A DNA stretch of 64,000 nt, from positions 62,001 to 126,000 of the forward strand of contig NZ_BPQD01000008.1 of the NCBI RefSeq assembly GCF_022179065.1, read 5' to 3'. This stretch comes from Methylobacterium adhaesivum. GTDB taxonomy: Bacteria > Pseudomonadota > Alphaproteobacteria > Rhizobiales > Beijerinckiaceae. A program made the translations under genes and the position numbers. A model generated the notes under the pieces. The model was not told where the DNA came from. It saw only the letters and a program-made list of their open reading frames with translations, and searched no databases. Of this stretch, positions 9,237-19,097 are shown piece after piece (the first letter of the stretch is position 1; each line of letters begins with the position of its first letter).

Positions 9237-9312
9237 AACAGTCACCCGCAAGTTTTGAGAATGGCTTAAAGGCAATCGCCTTGAGCCACCGACCCGAACC
9301 CGAGGATCAGCG

Positions 9313-11517
9313 ATGGATCTCATCAATTTCCGTTTCGAGACCGATGCCGATGGCATTGCCCTCGCGACATGGGACATGCCGGGCCGCTCCATGAACGTCT
9401 TCACAAATGCGGTGATGGACGATCTTCATGCGGTCATTGACGCCGTCGTTGCCGATCCCTCGATCAAGGGCTGCGTCATTACCTCGGGCAAGGACAATTT
9501 CTCGGGCGGCGCCGATCTCACCATGCTGCAGGGGCTCGGCCGCGCCTTCGAATCGCTCAAGGCTGAGCGTGGCGAGGAGGAGGCCATGCGCCACTTCTTC
9601 GAGGAATCGCGAAAACTCACCCTGCTGTTCCGCAAGCTCGAGACCTGCGGCAAGCCCTTCGCGGCGGCCGTGCACGGCATCTGCCTCGGCGGGGCCTTCG
9701 AGCTCGCCCTCTCATGCCACCACCGGGTGCTGTCGGACGATGCCAAGACCCGTGTCGGCCTGCCGGAGATCAAGGTCGGTCTATTTCCGGGCGCCGGCGG
9801 CACCCAGCGCGTGCCGCGCCTGATGCAGACGGGCGATGCCCTGCAGATGCTGTTCAAGGGCGAGCAGATCCGCCCCCTGATGGCGAAGAACATGGGCCTC
9901 GCGCACGAGGTCGCCAGCAAAGACGAGATCGTCGCAAAGGCCAAGGCTTGGATCCTGGGCGGCGGTTCGGCCGTGGCACCCTGGGACATGCCGAAGTTCA
10001 AGGCGCCGTCCGGCAAGGTTTATTCGCCGGCCGGGATGATGACCTGGCCGCCGGCCAACGCCATCTATCGCCGCGAGACCCATGACAATTATCCGGCCGC
10101 CAAGGCGATCCTGGGGGCCGTCTACGAGGGCCTGCAGCTGCCCATGGATCTCGCGCTCAGGGTCGAGAGCCGGTACTTCGCCAAGATTCTGCGCTCGACG
10201 GAAGCGGCGGCGATGATCCGCACGCTGTTCCTGTCCATGGGCGAACTCAACAAGGGCGCGCGCCGTCCGAAGGACGTCCCCGCAACGTCGGTGAAGCGCG
10301 TCGGCGTCGTCGGTGCCGGCTTCATGGGGGCGGGCGTCGCCTACGTCTCGGCCAATGCCGGCCTCGACGTGGTGCTCGTCGATCAGTCGTTGGAGGCGGC
10401 CGAAAAGGGCAAGGCCTACGCCCACAAGCTCGTCACCGACCAGATCAACAAGGGCCGGGCCAAAACCGCCGACCGCGAGGCGCTTCTCGCCCGCATCGTC
10501 ACGAGCGCCGACTACGCCGCCCTGTCCGACTGCGATCTCGTCATCGAGGCGGTATTCGAGGATCCGGCCGTGAAGGCCGAGGTCATCGCCAGGGTCGAAG
10601 CCGCCATTCGGCCGGACGCGATCTTCGCCTCCAACACCTCGACCCTGCCGATCACCGGGCTCGCCGCACGGTCGGCCCGCCCGGAGAACTTCGTCGGCAT
10701 CCACTTCTTCTCACCCGTTGAGAAGATGATGCTCGTGGAGATCATCAAGGGGGATCGCACCGGCGACACGGCCCTCGCCACGGCCCTCGATTACGTGCGG
10801 GCCCTCAAGAAGACCCCCATCGTCGTCAACGACGCGCGTGGGTTCTTCGCCAATCGCTGCGTTGGCGCCTACCTTCTGGAAGGCCATACGATGCTGAACG
10901 AGGGCATCCCGGCGGCGATGATCGAGAACGCGGGACGCCAGGCCGGCATGCCGGTGGGCCCGCTCTCCCTCACGGACGAGGTCGCGGTCGACCTTGCCTT
11001 GAAGATTGTCAAGGCGACGGAGGCCCAGCTCGGCCCCGACAGCATCGATCCGGCGCAGAAGGCCCTGCTCACGACCCTCGTCGAGGGAGAGGGCCGACTT
11101 GGGCGCAAGAACAAGCGCGGCTTTTACGATTACCCCGAGGGCGCCCCGAAGCGCCTGTGGCCCGGCCTGAAGGACCTGCAGGCGACCCACATCGACCCTG
11201 AGGCGGTGGATTTCGCGGAGCTGAAGCAGCGCCTCCTCGTGGTCCAGGCTCTGGAGGCGGCCCGCACCGTCGGCGAAGGCGTCGTCACCGATCCGCGTGA
11301 GGCCGATGTCGGCTCGATCCTCGGTTTCGGTTTCGCGCCGTTCACGGGCGGGGCCCTGTCGTACATCGACTTCATGGGCGCCAAGGCGTTCGTCGCCCTG
11401 GCCCAGCGCCTCGAAGCCAAGCACGGACAGCGTTTCGCCGTCCCGCACAACCTTCTGGACATGGCCGAGCGCGGCGGGACGTTCTACGGCGACGCGGCGG
11501 CCCGCAAGGCGGCCTGA
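9313..11517 (+). CDS. fadJ: Fused enoyl-CoA hydratase / 3-hydroxyacyl-CoA dehydrogenase (FadJ/FadB-like)
   Basis: Bifunctional beta-oxidation enzyme of 734 residues. Residues about 1-190 form the crotonase domain, with the oxyanion segment GICLGGAFELALS and the catalytic-type Glu in LPEIKVGLFPGAGG (about 152). The NAD-binding Rossmann motif VGVVGAGFMGAG starts near 330, and the 3-hydroxyacyl-CoA dehydrogenase His is in GIHFFSPVEKM (near 462), followed by the C-terminal dehydrogenase domains. It hydrates enoyl-CoA and then oxidises L-3-hydroxyacyl-CoA with NAD. The ATG has GAGGA upstream. With the acyl-CoA dehydrogenase and thiolase genes just upstream, it completes a beta-oxidation spiral. 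FadJ versus FadB assignment is by general resemblance only. Confidence 0.92.
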   Translation: MDLINFRFETDADGIALATWDMPGRSMNVFTNAVMDDLHAVIDAVVADPSIKGCVITSGKDNFSGGADLTMLQGLGRAFESLKAERGEEEAMRHFFEESRKLTLLFRKLETCGKPFAAAVHGICLGGAFELALSCHHRVLSDDAKTRVGLPEIKVGLFPGAGGTQRVPRLMQTGDALQMLFKGEQIRPLMAKNMGLAHEVASKDEIVAKAKAWILGGGSAVAPWDMPKFKAPSGKVYSPAGMMTWPPANAIYRRETHDNYPAAKAILGAVYEGLQLPMDLALRVESRYFAKILRSTEAAAMIRTLFLSMGELNKGARRPKDVPATSVKRVGVVGAGFMGAGVAYVSANAGLDVVLVDQSLEAAEKGKAYAHKLVTDQINKGRAKTADREALLARIVTSADYAALSDCDLVIEAVFEDPAVKAEVIARVEAAIRPDAIFASNTSTLPITGLAARSARPENFVGIHFFSPVEKMMLVEIIKGDRTGDTALATALDYVRALKKTPIVVNDARGFFANRCVGAYLLEGHTMLNEGIPAAMIENAGRQAGMPVGPLSLTDEVAVDLALKIVKATEAQLGPDSIDPAQKALLTTLVEGEGRLGRKNKRGFYDYPEGAPKRLWPGLKDLQATHIDPEAVDFAELKQRLLVVQALEAARTVGEGVVTDPREADVGSILGFGFAPFTGGALSYIDFMGAKAFVALAQRLEAKHGQRFAVPHNLLDMAERGGTFYGDAAARKAA

Positions 11518-11553
11518 TACGACCCGCATCGTCTCGCGGGAAACTGGGTGTCG

Positions 11554-11592
11554 CAGGGCTTCAGCCCTTCGCGGGTCCAGGGCTGGCCCTGG
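11554..11592 (-). repeat. Variant module of the dispersed two-hairpin element (inverted neighbour of copy 1)
   Basis: Read on the minus strand, it has a CCAGGGC/GCCCTGG hairpin (11577-11592), an ACCCGCG-like linker and an AGGGCT/AGCCCT hairpin (11555-11568). That is the same architecture as the GTCGGGC element next to it, but with different stem sequences that still pair, so the structure looks conserved where the sequence is not. Confidence 0.5.
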
Positions 11593-11598
11593 TCTTTC

Positions 11599-11639
11599 GT
11601 CGGGCTCCGCCCGACACCCGCTAAAGGGATGATCCCTTT
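11599..11639 (+). repeat. Dispersed two-hairpin intergenic element, copy 1
   Basis: Contains the hairpin GTCGGGC-TCC-GCCCGAC (11599-11615), a short linker ACCCGCT, and the palindrome AAAGGGAT-G-ATCCCTTT (11623-11639). The same unit recurs at 25446-25487 and, inverted, at 57151-57191. This copy lies between the converging fadJ-like and moaB genes and probably ends both transcripts. Confidence 0.75.
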
Positions 11640-11646
11640 GGAAAGC

Positions 11647-12204
<558 letters not shown>

Positions 12205-12230
12205 GGCTCACGCCCCTCGTTGATGCGGGC

Positions 12231-13136
12231 TCAGTTTCCCGCCGCCCGGAAGGTATCACAGGATTTGGTCTGGCCGCTCCTGTAGCCGGTCATGAACCAG
12301 CGCTGACGCTGCGCCGAAGAACCGTGGGTGAAGGAATCCGGCACCGCATAGCCCTGCGACTGCTTCTGCAGCTTGTCGTCGCCGATGGCGCTCGCTGCGT
12401 TCATGGCCTCCTCGATGTCGCCGGGCTCCAGGGCGTTGTACTTGTCGTTGGAATTCTTGGCCCAGACGCCCGCGAGGCAATCGGCCATGAGTTCGACCCG
12501 CACGGAGAGTTGGTTCGATTCGACCTTGCTCGACGCGGCCTGCTGGCGCCCCTGGACCTTCCCCAGGATGCCGAGTTCGTCCTGTACGTGGTGGCCGACC
12601 TCGTGGGCGATGACGTACGCGTAGGCGAAGTCACCCTTCACGCCGAACTTCTGCTCCATCTCCTTGAAGAAGGAGGTGTCGAGGTAAACCTTCTTGTCGA
12701 GGGGGCAGTAGAACGGCCCCATGGCGGCCTGGGCCGAGCCGCAACCGCTGCGCGTTCCGCCGGTGTAGAGCACCATGGTGGTGGGCGTGTACTGGCGCCC
12801 GGTCTGGTTCGGGAGGATCTCTTTCCAGACGTCCTCGGTATTGCCCAGGATCGCGGCGGCGAAACGGCCGCTCTCGTCCGTGGGTTTCGCCCTGCGCTTG
12901 GCCTGCGTCTGAGGGTCGGCCTGCTCCTGACGCGGACGCCCGCCCCCCGTCATCTGCTCGGCGCCGCCGATGAGAACGGCCGGATTGATACCCGTCACCC
13001 AGCCGATTATGCACAGGATGACGATGGCGCCGATGCCGAGGCCGCCGGCACCGCCGCCCGGAAAGCCGCCTCCGCCTCCGCCCTCCCCGCGACGATCCTC
13101 GACGTTGTCGGAACTGCGGAAATCTTCCCAGCGCAT
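12231..13136 (-). CDS. YpfJ-type neutral zinc metallopeptidase
   Basis: Predicted 301-residue membrane-anchored protein. A Gly-rich N-terminus (about 1-30) precedes one hydrophobic segment, GIGAIVILCIIGWVTGI (about 33-50). The C-terminal domain carries the zincin motif HEVGHHVQ near residue 178 and the downstream Glu-containing segment ELMADCLAGVW that supplies the third zinc ligand in this family (putative neutral zinc metallopeptidase, YpfJ type). Four or more Cys in the exported part (SGCGSAQ, FYCPLD, DCLAG, KSCDTF) could form disulfides. Substrates are unknown. Length is close to the E. coli homologue. Confidence 0.85.
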   Translation of the reverse strand: MRWEDFRSSDNVEDRRGEGGGGGGFPGGGAGGLGIGAIVILCIIGWVTGINPAVLIGGAEQMTGGGRPRQEQADPQTQAKRRAKPTDESGRFAAAILGNTEDVWKEILPNQTGRQYTPTTMVLYTGGTRSGCGSAQAAMGPFYCPLDKKVYLDTSFFKEMEQKFGVKGDFAYAYVIAHEVGHHVQDELGILGKVQGRQQAASSKVESNQLSVRVELMADCLAGVWAKNSNDKYNALEPGDIEEAMNAASAIGDDKLQKQSQGYAVPDSFTHGSSAQRQRWFMTGYRSGQTKSCDTFRAAGN

Positions 13137-13238
13137 CTCTTCGTCACCAATCGTCCCGAAACGCGCGATCCGTGCCGCGCGCCGGAACCAATCCCCGCGC
13201 GTGCCATACGGTTCCGCTTGGACGCTCCCCTAGCGGCG

Positions 13239-14102
13239 TCAAGCCTTTCCGTCGAGGGCGGCGCGGAGCGTCCGGAAATCCCGCCACGCCAGGCGCTTTT
13301 GCAGGGGTTGGCGCAGGAGATAGGCCGGATGAAGGGTGGCGAGCACACGAATTTCGCGCTCGCCGACCCGGTAGGGGTAGAACCGGCCACGGGCCTTGAG
13401 GATGCCGTCCTTGGTTCCCGTGATCGCCTGCGTCGACGGACTGCCGAGGCAGACGATGAAATCGGGGTCCACGAGCTCGATCTGCCGCTCGATGAACGGC
13501 TTACAGATCGCGACCTCCTGGGGCGTCGGGTTGCGGTTCCCCGGCGGCCGCCAGGGGACGACGTTCGTGATGTAGGCGCTCGTGCGGTCGAGGCCGATGG
13601 CCGCCATCATCCGGTCGAGGAGCTTGCCCGAGCGGCCCATGAACGGCTTGCCGATGCGGTCCTCGTCGGCGCCGGGCGCCTCGCCGATGAACATGAGCTT
13701 GGCCGCCGGGTTGCCGTCGGCGAAGACGAGGTTCTTGGCCGTGAACTTGAGGGGGCAACCGTCGAAGGTCGCCAGGAGGGCTTCGAGTTCGTCGAGGGAC
13801 GTCGTGTCCTTGGCGCGCGCGCGGGCGTCACCGGCTGCGGCGTCGGGGCGCGCGGCGGCCGATTGGCCGTAGGTCCGCGCCGGGGGAGCGGCCTCTCCGC
13901 GCGAAGGCAGCTCGCCCCGTGGGGGCAACTCTCGGCGCGGAAGAGCAACCGGTTCGGGAGCGCGGGCCTCCGAACGGGCCGGGGCATCCACCTCCGCGAA
14001 GCGATCGTGGGGCTGTTCGTCGAGCATGAGGTCGACACCCGCCGCGACGTGGAAGTCGAGGGCGGCGATGAGGTCGCGCTGGCGGTCTTCGCTCGCAGTC
14101 AT
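13239..14102 (-). CDS. Family-4-type uracil-DNA glycosylase
   Basis: Predicted 287-residue protein that would excise uracil from DNA. The core from about residue 95 has the family-4 motif [17 protein letters not shown] with active-site residues, [16 protein letters not shown], and the C-terminal HPAYLLRQ. Family-4 enzymes bind a 4Fe-4S cluster through four Cys; here Cys in VAICKPF and FIVCLGS are present, but in the first pair only the second Cys is seen (FDGCPLK), the first being replaced. The first 90 residues are a low-complexity Pro/Arg/Ala linker. The ATG at 14102 gives [10 protein letters not shown], the usual start in relatives; the longer frame adds basic residues. It is divergent from ETF-ubiquinone oxidoreductase. 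Confidence 0.85.
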   Translation of the reverse strand: MTASEDRQRDLIAALDFHVAAGVDLMLDEQPHDRFAEVDAPARSEARAPEPVALPRRELPPRGELPSRGEAAPPARTYGQSAAARPDAAAGDARARAKDTTSLDELEALLATFDGCPLKFTAKNLVFADGNPAAKLMFIGEAPGADEDRIGKPFMGRSGKLLDRMMAAIGLDRTSAYITNVVPWRPPGNRNPTPQEVAICKPFIERQIELVDPDFIVCLGSPSTQAITGTKDGILKARGRFYPYRVGEREIRVLATLHPAYLLRQPLQKRLAWRDFRTLRAALDGKA

Positions 14103-14315
14103 GGGATGGATGTGGCGCGTTCGACGCCTGTGGACAACGGGGCACGAGCCCTGCGCGGCGCGGCGGACCCGTCTTTCACACAACGCGACTTTTCACCACG
14201 ACGGATGTCCCGGGATCGAGGCCGCTTGCCTTCCTATCTTGGAATCGATTGAGAGTGATCGGAAGCGATGAGTTCGTGCCCCGCCGCGCGGCGGGCGTGA
14301 CAGGAGGATGACGGA

Positions 14316-15977
14316 ATGGCACTGCCCGAACGCGAGGGGATGGATTTCGACGTGGTGATCGTCGGCGCCGGGCCGGCCGGCCTCGCCGCCGCCATTCGCC
14401 TCAAGCAGCTGTCTTCCGACGTCAGCATCGTGGTGGTCGAGAAGGGCTCCGAGGTCGGCGCCCACATCTTGTCGGGGGCCGTGGTCGATCCGGCCGGCCT
14501 CGACGATCTTCTCCCCGAGTGGCGCACGGACGCCGACCGCCCCCTAAAGACGGCGGTCGAGCGGGACGAGTTCATGTTCCTGACGAAGAACAGCGGCGTG
14601 ACGATGCCGAACCTGTTCTTCCCTAAATTCATGTCCAACCACGGCAATTTCGTCGGTTCGCTCTCGAACGTCACGAAGTATCTCGGCGCCAAAGCCGAGG
14701 CGCTCGGCGTGGAGATCTATCCGGGCTTCCCCGCGTCCGAAGTCCTCTACGACGACCGGGGCGTGGTGGTCGGCATCGCCACGGGCGACCTCGGGATCGG
14801 ACGCTCGGGCGAGCCGAGGGACGACTACACCCGCGGAATGGAGCTGCGCGGCAAATACACGATCTTCGGCGAGGGCGCCCGCGGCTCCCTGACGAAGACG
14901 CTCATCGACCGGTTCAGGCTCAACGCCAACAGCGATCATCAAAAGTACGGCCTCGGCGTCAAGGAACTCTGGCAGCTCAGCCCCGACAAGTTCCAGGCCG
15001 GCCTCGTCCAGCACACCATGGGCTGGCCCCTGCCGAACAAAGCCGGCGGCGGCTCGTGGCTCTACCATTTCGATGACCACCTGCTCTCCGTCGGTTTCGT
15101 CACGCACCTGAACTACGAGAACCCGACCCTGTCGCCGTTCGAGGAGTTCCAGCGCTTCAAGACCCACCCGATGATCGCCGAGACCTTCGAGGGGGCGAAA
15201 CGCATCGGCTACGGCGCGCGCGCGATCATGGAGGGTGGCTGGCAATCCGTGCCGAAGCTCGTGTTCCCCGGCGGCTGCCTCGTCGGCGATTCTGCTGGTT
15301 TCGTGAACGTGCCGCGCATCAAGGGGTCTCACAACGCGGTGCTGTCGGGCATGCAGGCGGCGCAGGCCATCGCGCAGGCCCTCGAGGCCGGGCGTCAGGG
15401 TGACGAACTCACTGCCTACGAGAACGGCTGGCGCGACAGCGCCATCGGCCAGGATCTCAAGCGCGTGCGCAACGTCAAGCCGCTCTGGTCGAAGTACGGC
15501 ACCCTTGTCGGCGTCGGCCTCGGCGGTGCTGACATGTGGGCCAACACCCTGCTCGGCACCTCCCTGTTCGGCACGTTGAAGCACGGCAAGCCAGACCATG
15601 CCTGCACGAAGCCGCTCTCCGAGGTGACGCCCATCGTCTACCCGAAGCCCGACGGCAAACTGACCTTCGATCGCCTCTCGTCGGTGTACCTCTCCAACAC
15701 CAATCACGAGGAGGATCAGCCGCCTCACCTCAACGTGAAGAACCTCGACCTGCAGAAGGCGTCCGAGCACGACGTCTATGGCGGTCCCTCGGCGCGATAC
15801 TGTCCGGCTGGCGTCTACGAGTGGGTGGCGGATGCGGCCCAGAGCGACGGCGTGCGCTACCAGATCAACGCGCAGAACTGCGTCCACTGCAAGACCTGCG
15901 ATATCAAGGACCCGAATCAGAACATCAACTGGGTGACGCCGGAGGGGCCGGGCGGGCCGAACTATCCCAATATGTAA
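14316..15977 (+). CDS. Electron-transfer flavoprotein-ubiquinone oxidoreductase (ETF-QO)
   Basis: Predicted 553-residue membrane-associated iron-sulfur flavoprotein that takes electrons from reduced ETF and reduces ubiquinone, linking acyl-CoA dehydrogenases to the respiratory chain. FAD-binding GAGPAGLAAA is near residue 13, and the C-terminal 4Fe-4S ligands are in ARYCPAGVYEW and NCVHCKTCDIKDPNQNI. The protein ends in the family-typical GPGGPNYPNM. An AGGAGG ribosome-binding site lies nine bases before the ATG. Length and motif order match mitochondrial and bacterial ETF-QO throughout. It is functionally tied to the beta-oxidation genes 3-10 kb upstream. Confidence 0.95.
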   Translation: MALPEREGMDFDVVIVGAGPAGLAAAIRLKQLSSDVSIVVVEKGSEVGAHILSGAVVDPAGLDDLLPEWRTDADRPLKTAVERDEFMFLTKNSGVTMPNLFFPKFMSNHGNFVGSLSNVTKYLGAKAEALGVEIYPGFPASEVLYDDRGVVVGIATGDLGIGRSGEPRDDYTRGMELRGKYTIFGEGARGSLTKTLIDRFRLNANSDHQKYGLGVKELWQLSPDKFQAGLVQHTMGWPLPNKAGGGSWLYHFDDHLLSVGFVTHLNYENPTLSPFEEFQRFKTHPMIAETFEGAKRIGYGARAIMEGGWQSVPKLVFPGGCLVGDSAGFVNVPRIKGSHNAVLSGMQAAQAIAQALEAGRQGDELTAYENGWRDSAIGQDLKRVRNVKPLWSKYGTLVGVGLGGADMWANTLLGTSLFGTLKHGKPDHACTKPLSEVTPIVYPKPDGKLTFDRLSSVYLSNTNHEEDQPPHLNVKNLDLQKASEHDVYGGPSARYCPAGVYEWVADAAQSDGVRYQINAQNCVHCKTCDIKDPNQNINWVTPEGPGGPNYPNM

Positions 15978-16011
15978 GTCTGACGGCGCGAGCGGACGGA
16001 CGGCGGCCTGC

Positions 16012-16067
16012 CTCTTCCTCCCGCTCAAGCGCGGCGGCGTTACGCCTTGCGGGGCGGAGGGGAAGAG
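16012..16067. terminator. Possible terminator stem-loop after ETF-QO
   Basis: CTCTTCC... at 16012 pairs imperfectly with ...GGGGAAGAG ending at 16067, around an inner GGCG-TTA-CGCC hairpin. It lies 35-90 bases after the ETF-QO stop. There is no U tract and the stem has bulges, so this is a weak call. Confidence 0.3.
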
Positions 16068-16136
16068 TCCAGTGTCCCGCCCGATCAAGCGCCGACCCCG
16101 GTTCGGGTCGGCGCACAGACTCCGTGAACGGTGCCC

Positions 16137-17978
16137 ATGAACGGAAACGCCGCAACCCGCCGAACCCTCTCGGCCCTCGCCCTCTGCCTTGCGGCCACTC
16201 TGCCGGTTCAGGCGGCGCAGCCGCGGGAATCCACACCCCTGCCGGAGTTCGAGCCCGCCGAATCCCTGGAAGGCAATTTCCTGGCCGCCTACATCGCCGG
16301 GGCCTCGAAGGACACGGCGGCGGCCGCGAGTTTCTATCGCGAGGCCGTGAAGGCCGATCCGCGCAACACCGAGCTTCTGGAGCGAGCCTTCGTCTCGCTC
16401 CTCGCCGACGGCGCCCTGCCGGACGCGTTCCGCGCCGCCGAGCGCCTCACCAGCCGCGACGGTACCAACGGTCTCGCGCAGCTCGCCCTGGGTGTACGCC
16501 AGATCAAGGCGGGGCAGTTCGCCCAGGCGCGCCAGAATTTCGCCCGCAGCGGACGCGGTGCCGCCGCCGACCTGACCGCGACGCTTCTCACCGCCTGGGC
16601 CTTCGCCGGGGCCGGCGACGGCAAGCGCGCGCAGGAGACCATCAACAAGCTCAAGGGCGAGCGTACTTACAACACCTTCCGGGATTACCACGCAGGCCTG
16701 ATCGCCGCCCTCACGGGAGACCAGGCCGAGGCCGAGCGGCGCCTGAAGGCGGCCTATGACGGCGACCGCAACACCCTGCGGGTGGTCGATGCCTATGCGC
16801 GATTCGAGGCCCAGGCCGGCCGCACCGATCTGGCGATCCAGGCTTACAGCGATTTCGACAAGCTGCTGCCGCGCCATCCCATCGTGCGCGATGCCCTGAA
16901 CCGGCTGAAGGAGGGTAAGCCCCTCACCCGCCTCGTGACCACGGCGCAGGAAGGCGCCGGCGAGGTTCTGTACGGTCTCGGTTCGGCCGGTTCGACGCAG
17001 GGCGACGAGCTGCCGGCCGTGGTCTACCTGCGCCTCGCGCTCTACCTCGCGCCCGAACACGCCCTCGCCCGCCTGACCCTCGCCGACATCCTCGACCGGA
17101 TGAAGCAGCCCGAGCGCGCCAACGAGGCCTACGCGCAGATCCCGACGAGTTCGCCGCTGCGTCTCAACGCCGACGTGCAGATCGGCCTCAACCTCGAACA
17201 GATGGGCAAGGGCGACGAGGCGCTGCAGCACCTCGATGCGGCCATGAAGGCCCATCCCAACGACATCGACGTGATCACGGCGCTCGGCAACGTCCAGCGC
17301 TCGCGCAAGAAGTACGAGGAGGCGGCCGAGACCTACAGCCGCGCCATCGCCCTCATCGGCGACCAGCCGGCGTCGAACTTCTGGACGACGTTCTACTTCC
17401 GCGGCACGGCCTACGAGCGTGCCAAGCAATGGGCTAAGGCCGAGGCCGACCTGAAGAAGGCCCTCGAACTCGTGCCGCCCTCGCAGCCGGGCGCCCGCGC
17501 CCAGGTGCTGAACTACCTCGCCTACTCCTGGGTCGACCAGAACATTAACATCGACGAAGCCTTCACGATGCTGAAGCAGGCCGTGGATGCGAGCCCCCGT
17601 GACGGCATGATCATCGACAGTCTCGGGTGGGCCTATTTCCGACTCGGGCGTTGGGACGATGCCATGCGAGAGTTGGAGAAGGCCATCGAGCTGAAGCCCG
17701 GCGATCCGACGATCAATGACCACCTCGGCGATGCCTACTGGCGCGCCGGGCGCCGTCTCGAAGGCAAGTTTCAGTGGCAGCACGCCAAGGACCTGAATCC
17801 CGAGCCGGAGGAGCTCGAGAAGATCAACGCCAAGCTCAAGGACGGCCTGCCCGAACTCGACAAGCCGGCCGCCACCGCCGAGAATCCCCCGGACGCCAAG
17901 GCCAACCCCGAACTGCCCAAGGGCGCCCCGGCTCCGAGCGAACCCCCGGGCGCCGCCGACAAGAAGAGCGGCGGCTGA
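16137..17978 (+). CDS. Exported tetratricopeptide-repeat protein
   Basis: Predicted 613-residue protein with an N-terminal signal peptide (RRTLSALALCLAATLPVQAAQ) followed by TPR helices along most of its length; clear units include ADLKKALELVPPSQPGARAQVLNYLAYSWV and ELEKAIELKPGDPTINDHLGDAYW near the C-terminus. The last 50 residues are a charged Pro/Ala tail. TPR proteins of this size and type are scaffold or secretion/biogenesis factors; no enzymatic motif is seen. A GTG at 16131 could also start the frame; neither has a strong ribosome-binding sequence, and I prefer the ATG. The stop lies 79 bases before ispE, which may be co-transcribed. Confidence 0.8.
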   Translation: MNGNAATRRTLSALALCLAATLPVQAAQPRESTPLPEFEPAESLEGNFLAAYIAGASKDTAAAASFYREAVKADPRNTELLERAFVSLLADGALPDAFRAAERLTSRDGTNGLAQLALGVRQIKAGQFAQARQNFARSGRGAAADLTATLLTAWAFAGAGDGKRAQETINKLKGERTYNTFRDYHAGLIAALTGDQAEAERRLKAAYDGDRNTLRVVDAYARFEAQAGRTDLAIQAYSDFDKLLPRHPIVRDALNRLKEGKPLTRLVTTAQEGAGEVLYGLGSAGSTQGDELPAVVYLRLALYLAPEHALARLTLADILDRMKQPERANEAYAQIPTSSPLRLNADVQIGLNLEQMGKGDEALQHLDAAMKAHPNDIDVITALGNVQRSRKKYEEAAETYSRAIALIGDQPASNFWTTFYFRGTAYERAKQWAKAEADLKKALELVPPSQPGARAQVLNYLAYSWVDQNINIDEAFTMLKQAVDASPRDGMIIDSLGWAYFRLGRWDDAMRELEKAIELKPGDPTINDHLGDAYWRAGRRLEGKFQWQHAKDLNPEPEELEKINAKLKDGLPELDKPAATAENPPDAKANPELPKGAPAPSEPPGAADKKSGG

Positions 17979-18057
17979 TCCGCGAGACTTGACGCGCATG
18001 GGGATGCGGGGCCAGACCGGCGCCCCGATCCCCTGAACAACAGAACACCGAGAGCCC

Positions 18058-18933
18058 GTGTCCGTCCTCGTCACCCGCGCTCCGGCGAAGATCAACCTCA
18101 CCCTCCACGTCCTCGGCCGTCGCGCCGGGGACGGTTACCACGAGCTCGAAAGCCTCGTGGCGTTCACGGGCGCTGGCGATACCCTGTCGCTCACGCCGGG
18201 GGATGGGCTCGCGCTGACGGTCTCAGGGCCGACGGCCGGACCTGCCGGGCCCCTCGACGACAATCTCGTCATCCGCGCCGCGCGCCACCTCGCCGCGCGC
18301 CGGCCGGGCTTGAGGCTCGGCACCTTCCACCTCGTCAAGCGCCTGCCCGTGGCGGCCGGAATCGGCGGCGGATCGTCGGATGCGGCCGCCGCCCTGAGGC
18401 TGCTCGCCCGGAGCAACGGCCTCGATCCGGTCGACCCGGCACTCCTGGAGGCGGCGCGGGCAACGGGGGCCGACGTGCCCGTCTGCCTCGATCCCCGGGC
18501 GCGCATGATGTGGGGCGCCGGAGAAAGCCTTGGCGCCGCCCTGCGGATGGCTCCCCTCCCCGCCATCCTCATCAATCCGGGCATGCCCGTCGAAACCGCT
18601 CCGGTGTTTCGCGCCCTCGGCCTGAGCGTCGGAGAGCGGTATCGGCCGGGGTCGCATCCGGAGATCGCCGAGGGGGCCGATGCCGCGACGATGCTGGCGG
18701 CGATCGCTCCGGCGCGCAACGATCTCGAAGCCCCGGCGCTCGGGATCGCGCCGGTGATCGGCGAGGCGCTGCGGGCCCTGTCCGGCGAGGCCGGTTGCCG
18801 CTTGGCCCGGATGTCGGGCTCGGGCGCGACGGTATTCGGCCTGTTCACCGACCGCGCCGCGGCCGTGCGTGCCGCATGCCGCATCCGGGCGACCTTCCCG
18901 GGTTGGTGGATCAAGCCGACCTTGCTGCGCTGA
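18058..18933 (+). CDS. ispE: 4-diphosphocytidyl-2-C-methyl-D-erythritol kinase (IspE)
   Basis: GHMP-family kinase of 291 residues that phosphorylates CDP-methylerythritol in the MEP isoprenoid pathway. The N-terminus has the substrate Lys in [15 protein letters not shown] and the segment [11 protein letters not shown]; the ATP-binding loop is [18 protein letters not shown] near residue 100; the C-terminal [10 protein letters not shown] motif is also present. The start is a GTG, without an alternative ATG. It follows the TPR gene by 79 bases. Together with dxr and uppS elsewhere in the window it indicates reliance on the MEP pathway. Confidence 0.95.
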   Translation: MSVLVTRAPAKINLTLHVLGRRAGDGYHELESLVAFTGAGDTLSLTPGDGLALTVSGPTAGPAGPLDDNLVIRAARHLAARRPGLRLGTFHLVKRLPVAAGIGGGSSDAAAALRLLARSNGLDPVDPALLEAARATGADVPVCLDPRARMMWGAGESLGAALRMAPLPAILINPGMPVETAPVFRALGLSVGERYRPGSHPEIAEGADAATMLAAIAPARNDLEAPALGIAPVIGEALRALSGEAGCRLARMSGSGATVFGLFTDRAAAVRAACRIRATFPGWWIKPTLLR

Positions 18934-19097
18934 CGATTTTCCGAGCGAGGGGCTGATTTCGCCGCTGTCGAGCGGAGCCGAGGTGCGCTCTTGCGCCGTC
19001 TCTTACGAAAGTCAGGATGAATTCCGCGAAACGGGGCTGCGCTTTAACGCTTAGGAAGGCGTCGCTTCGCCACTCTCGGCTCGCGGGAGAGTGGCTG

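Noticed and set aside
8325-9269. 314-codon plus-strand frame
   Set aside because: Antisense shadow of the EAL gene, which has a complete set of catalytic motifs.
14544-18101. 1185-codon open frame on the minus strand
   Set aside because: It is antisense to ETF-QO and the TPR gene, both clearly coding; composition is typical of a GC-rich shadow frame and no domain is recognisable.
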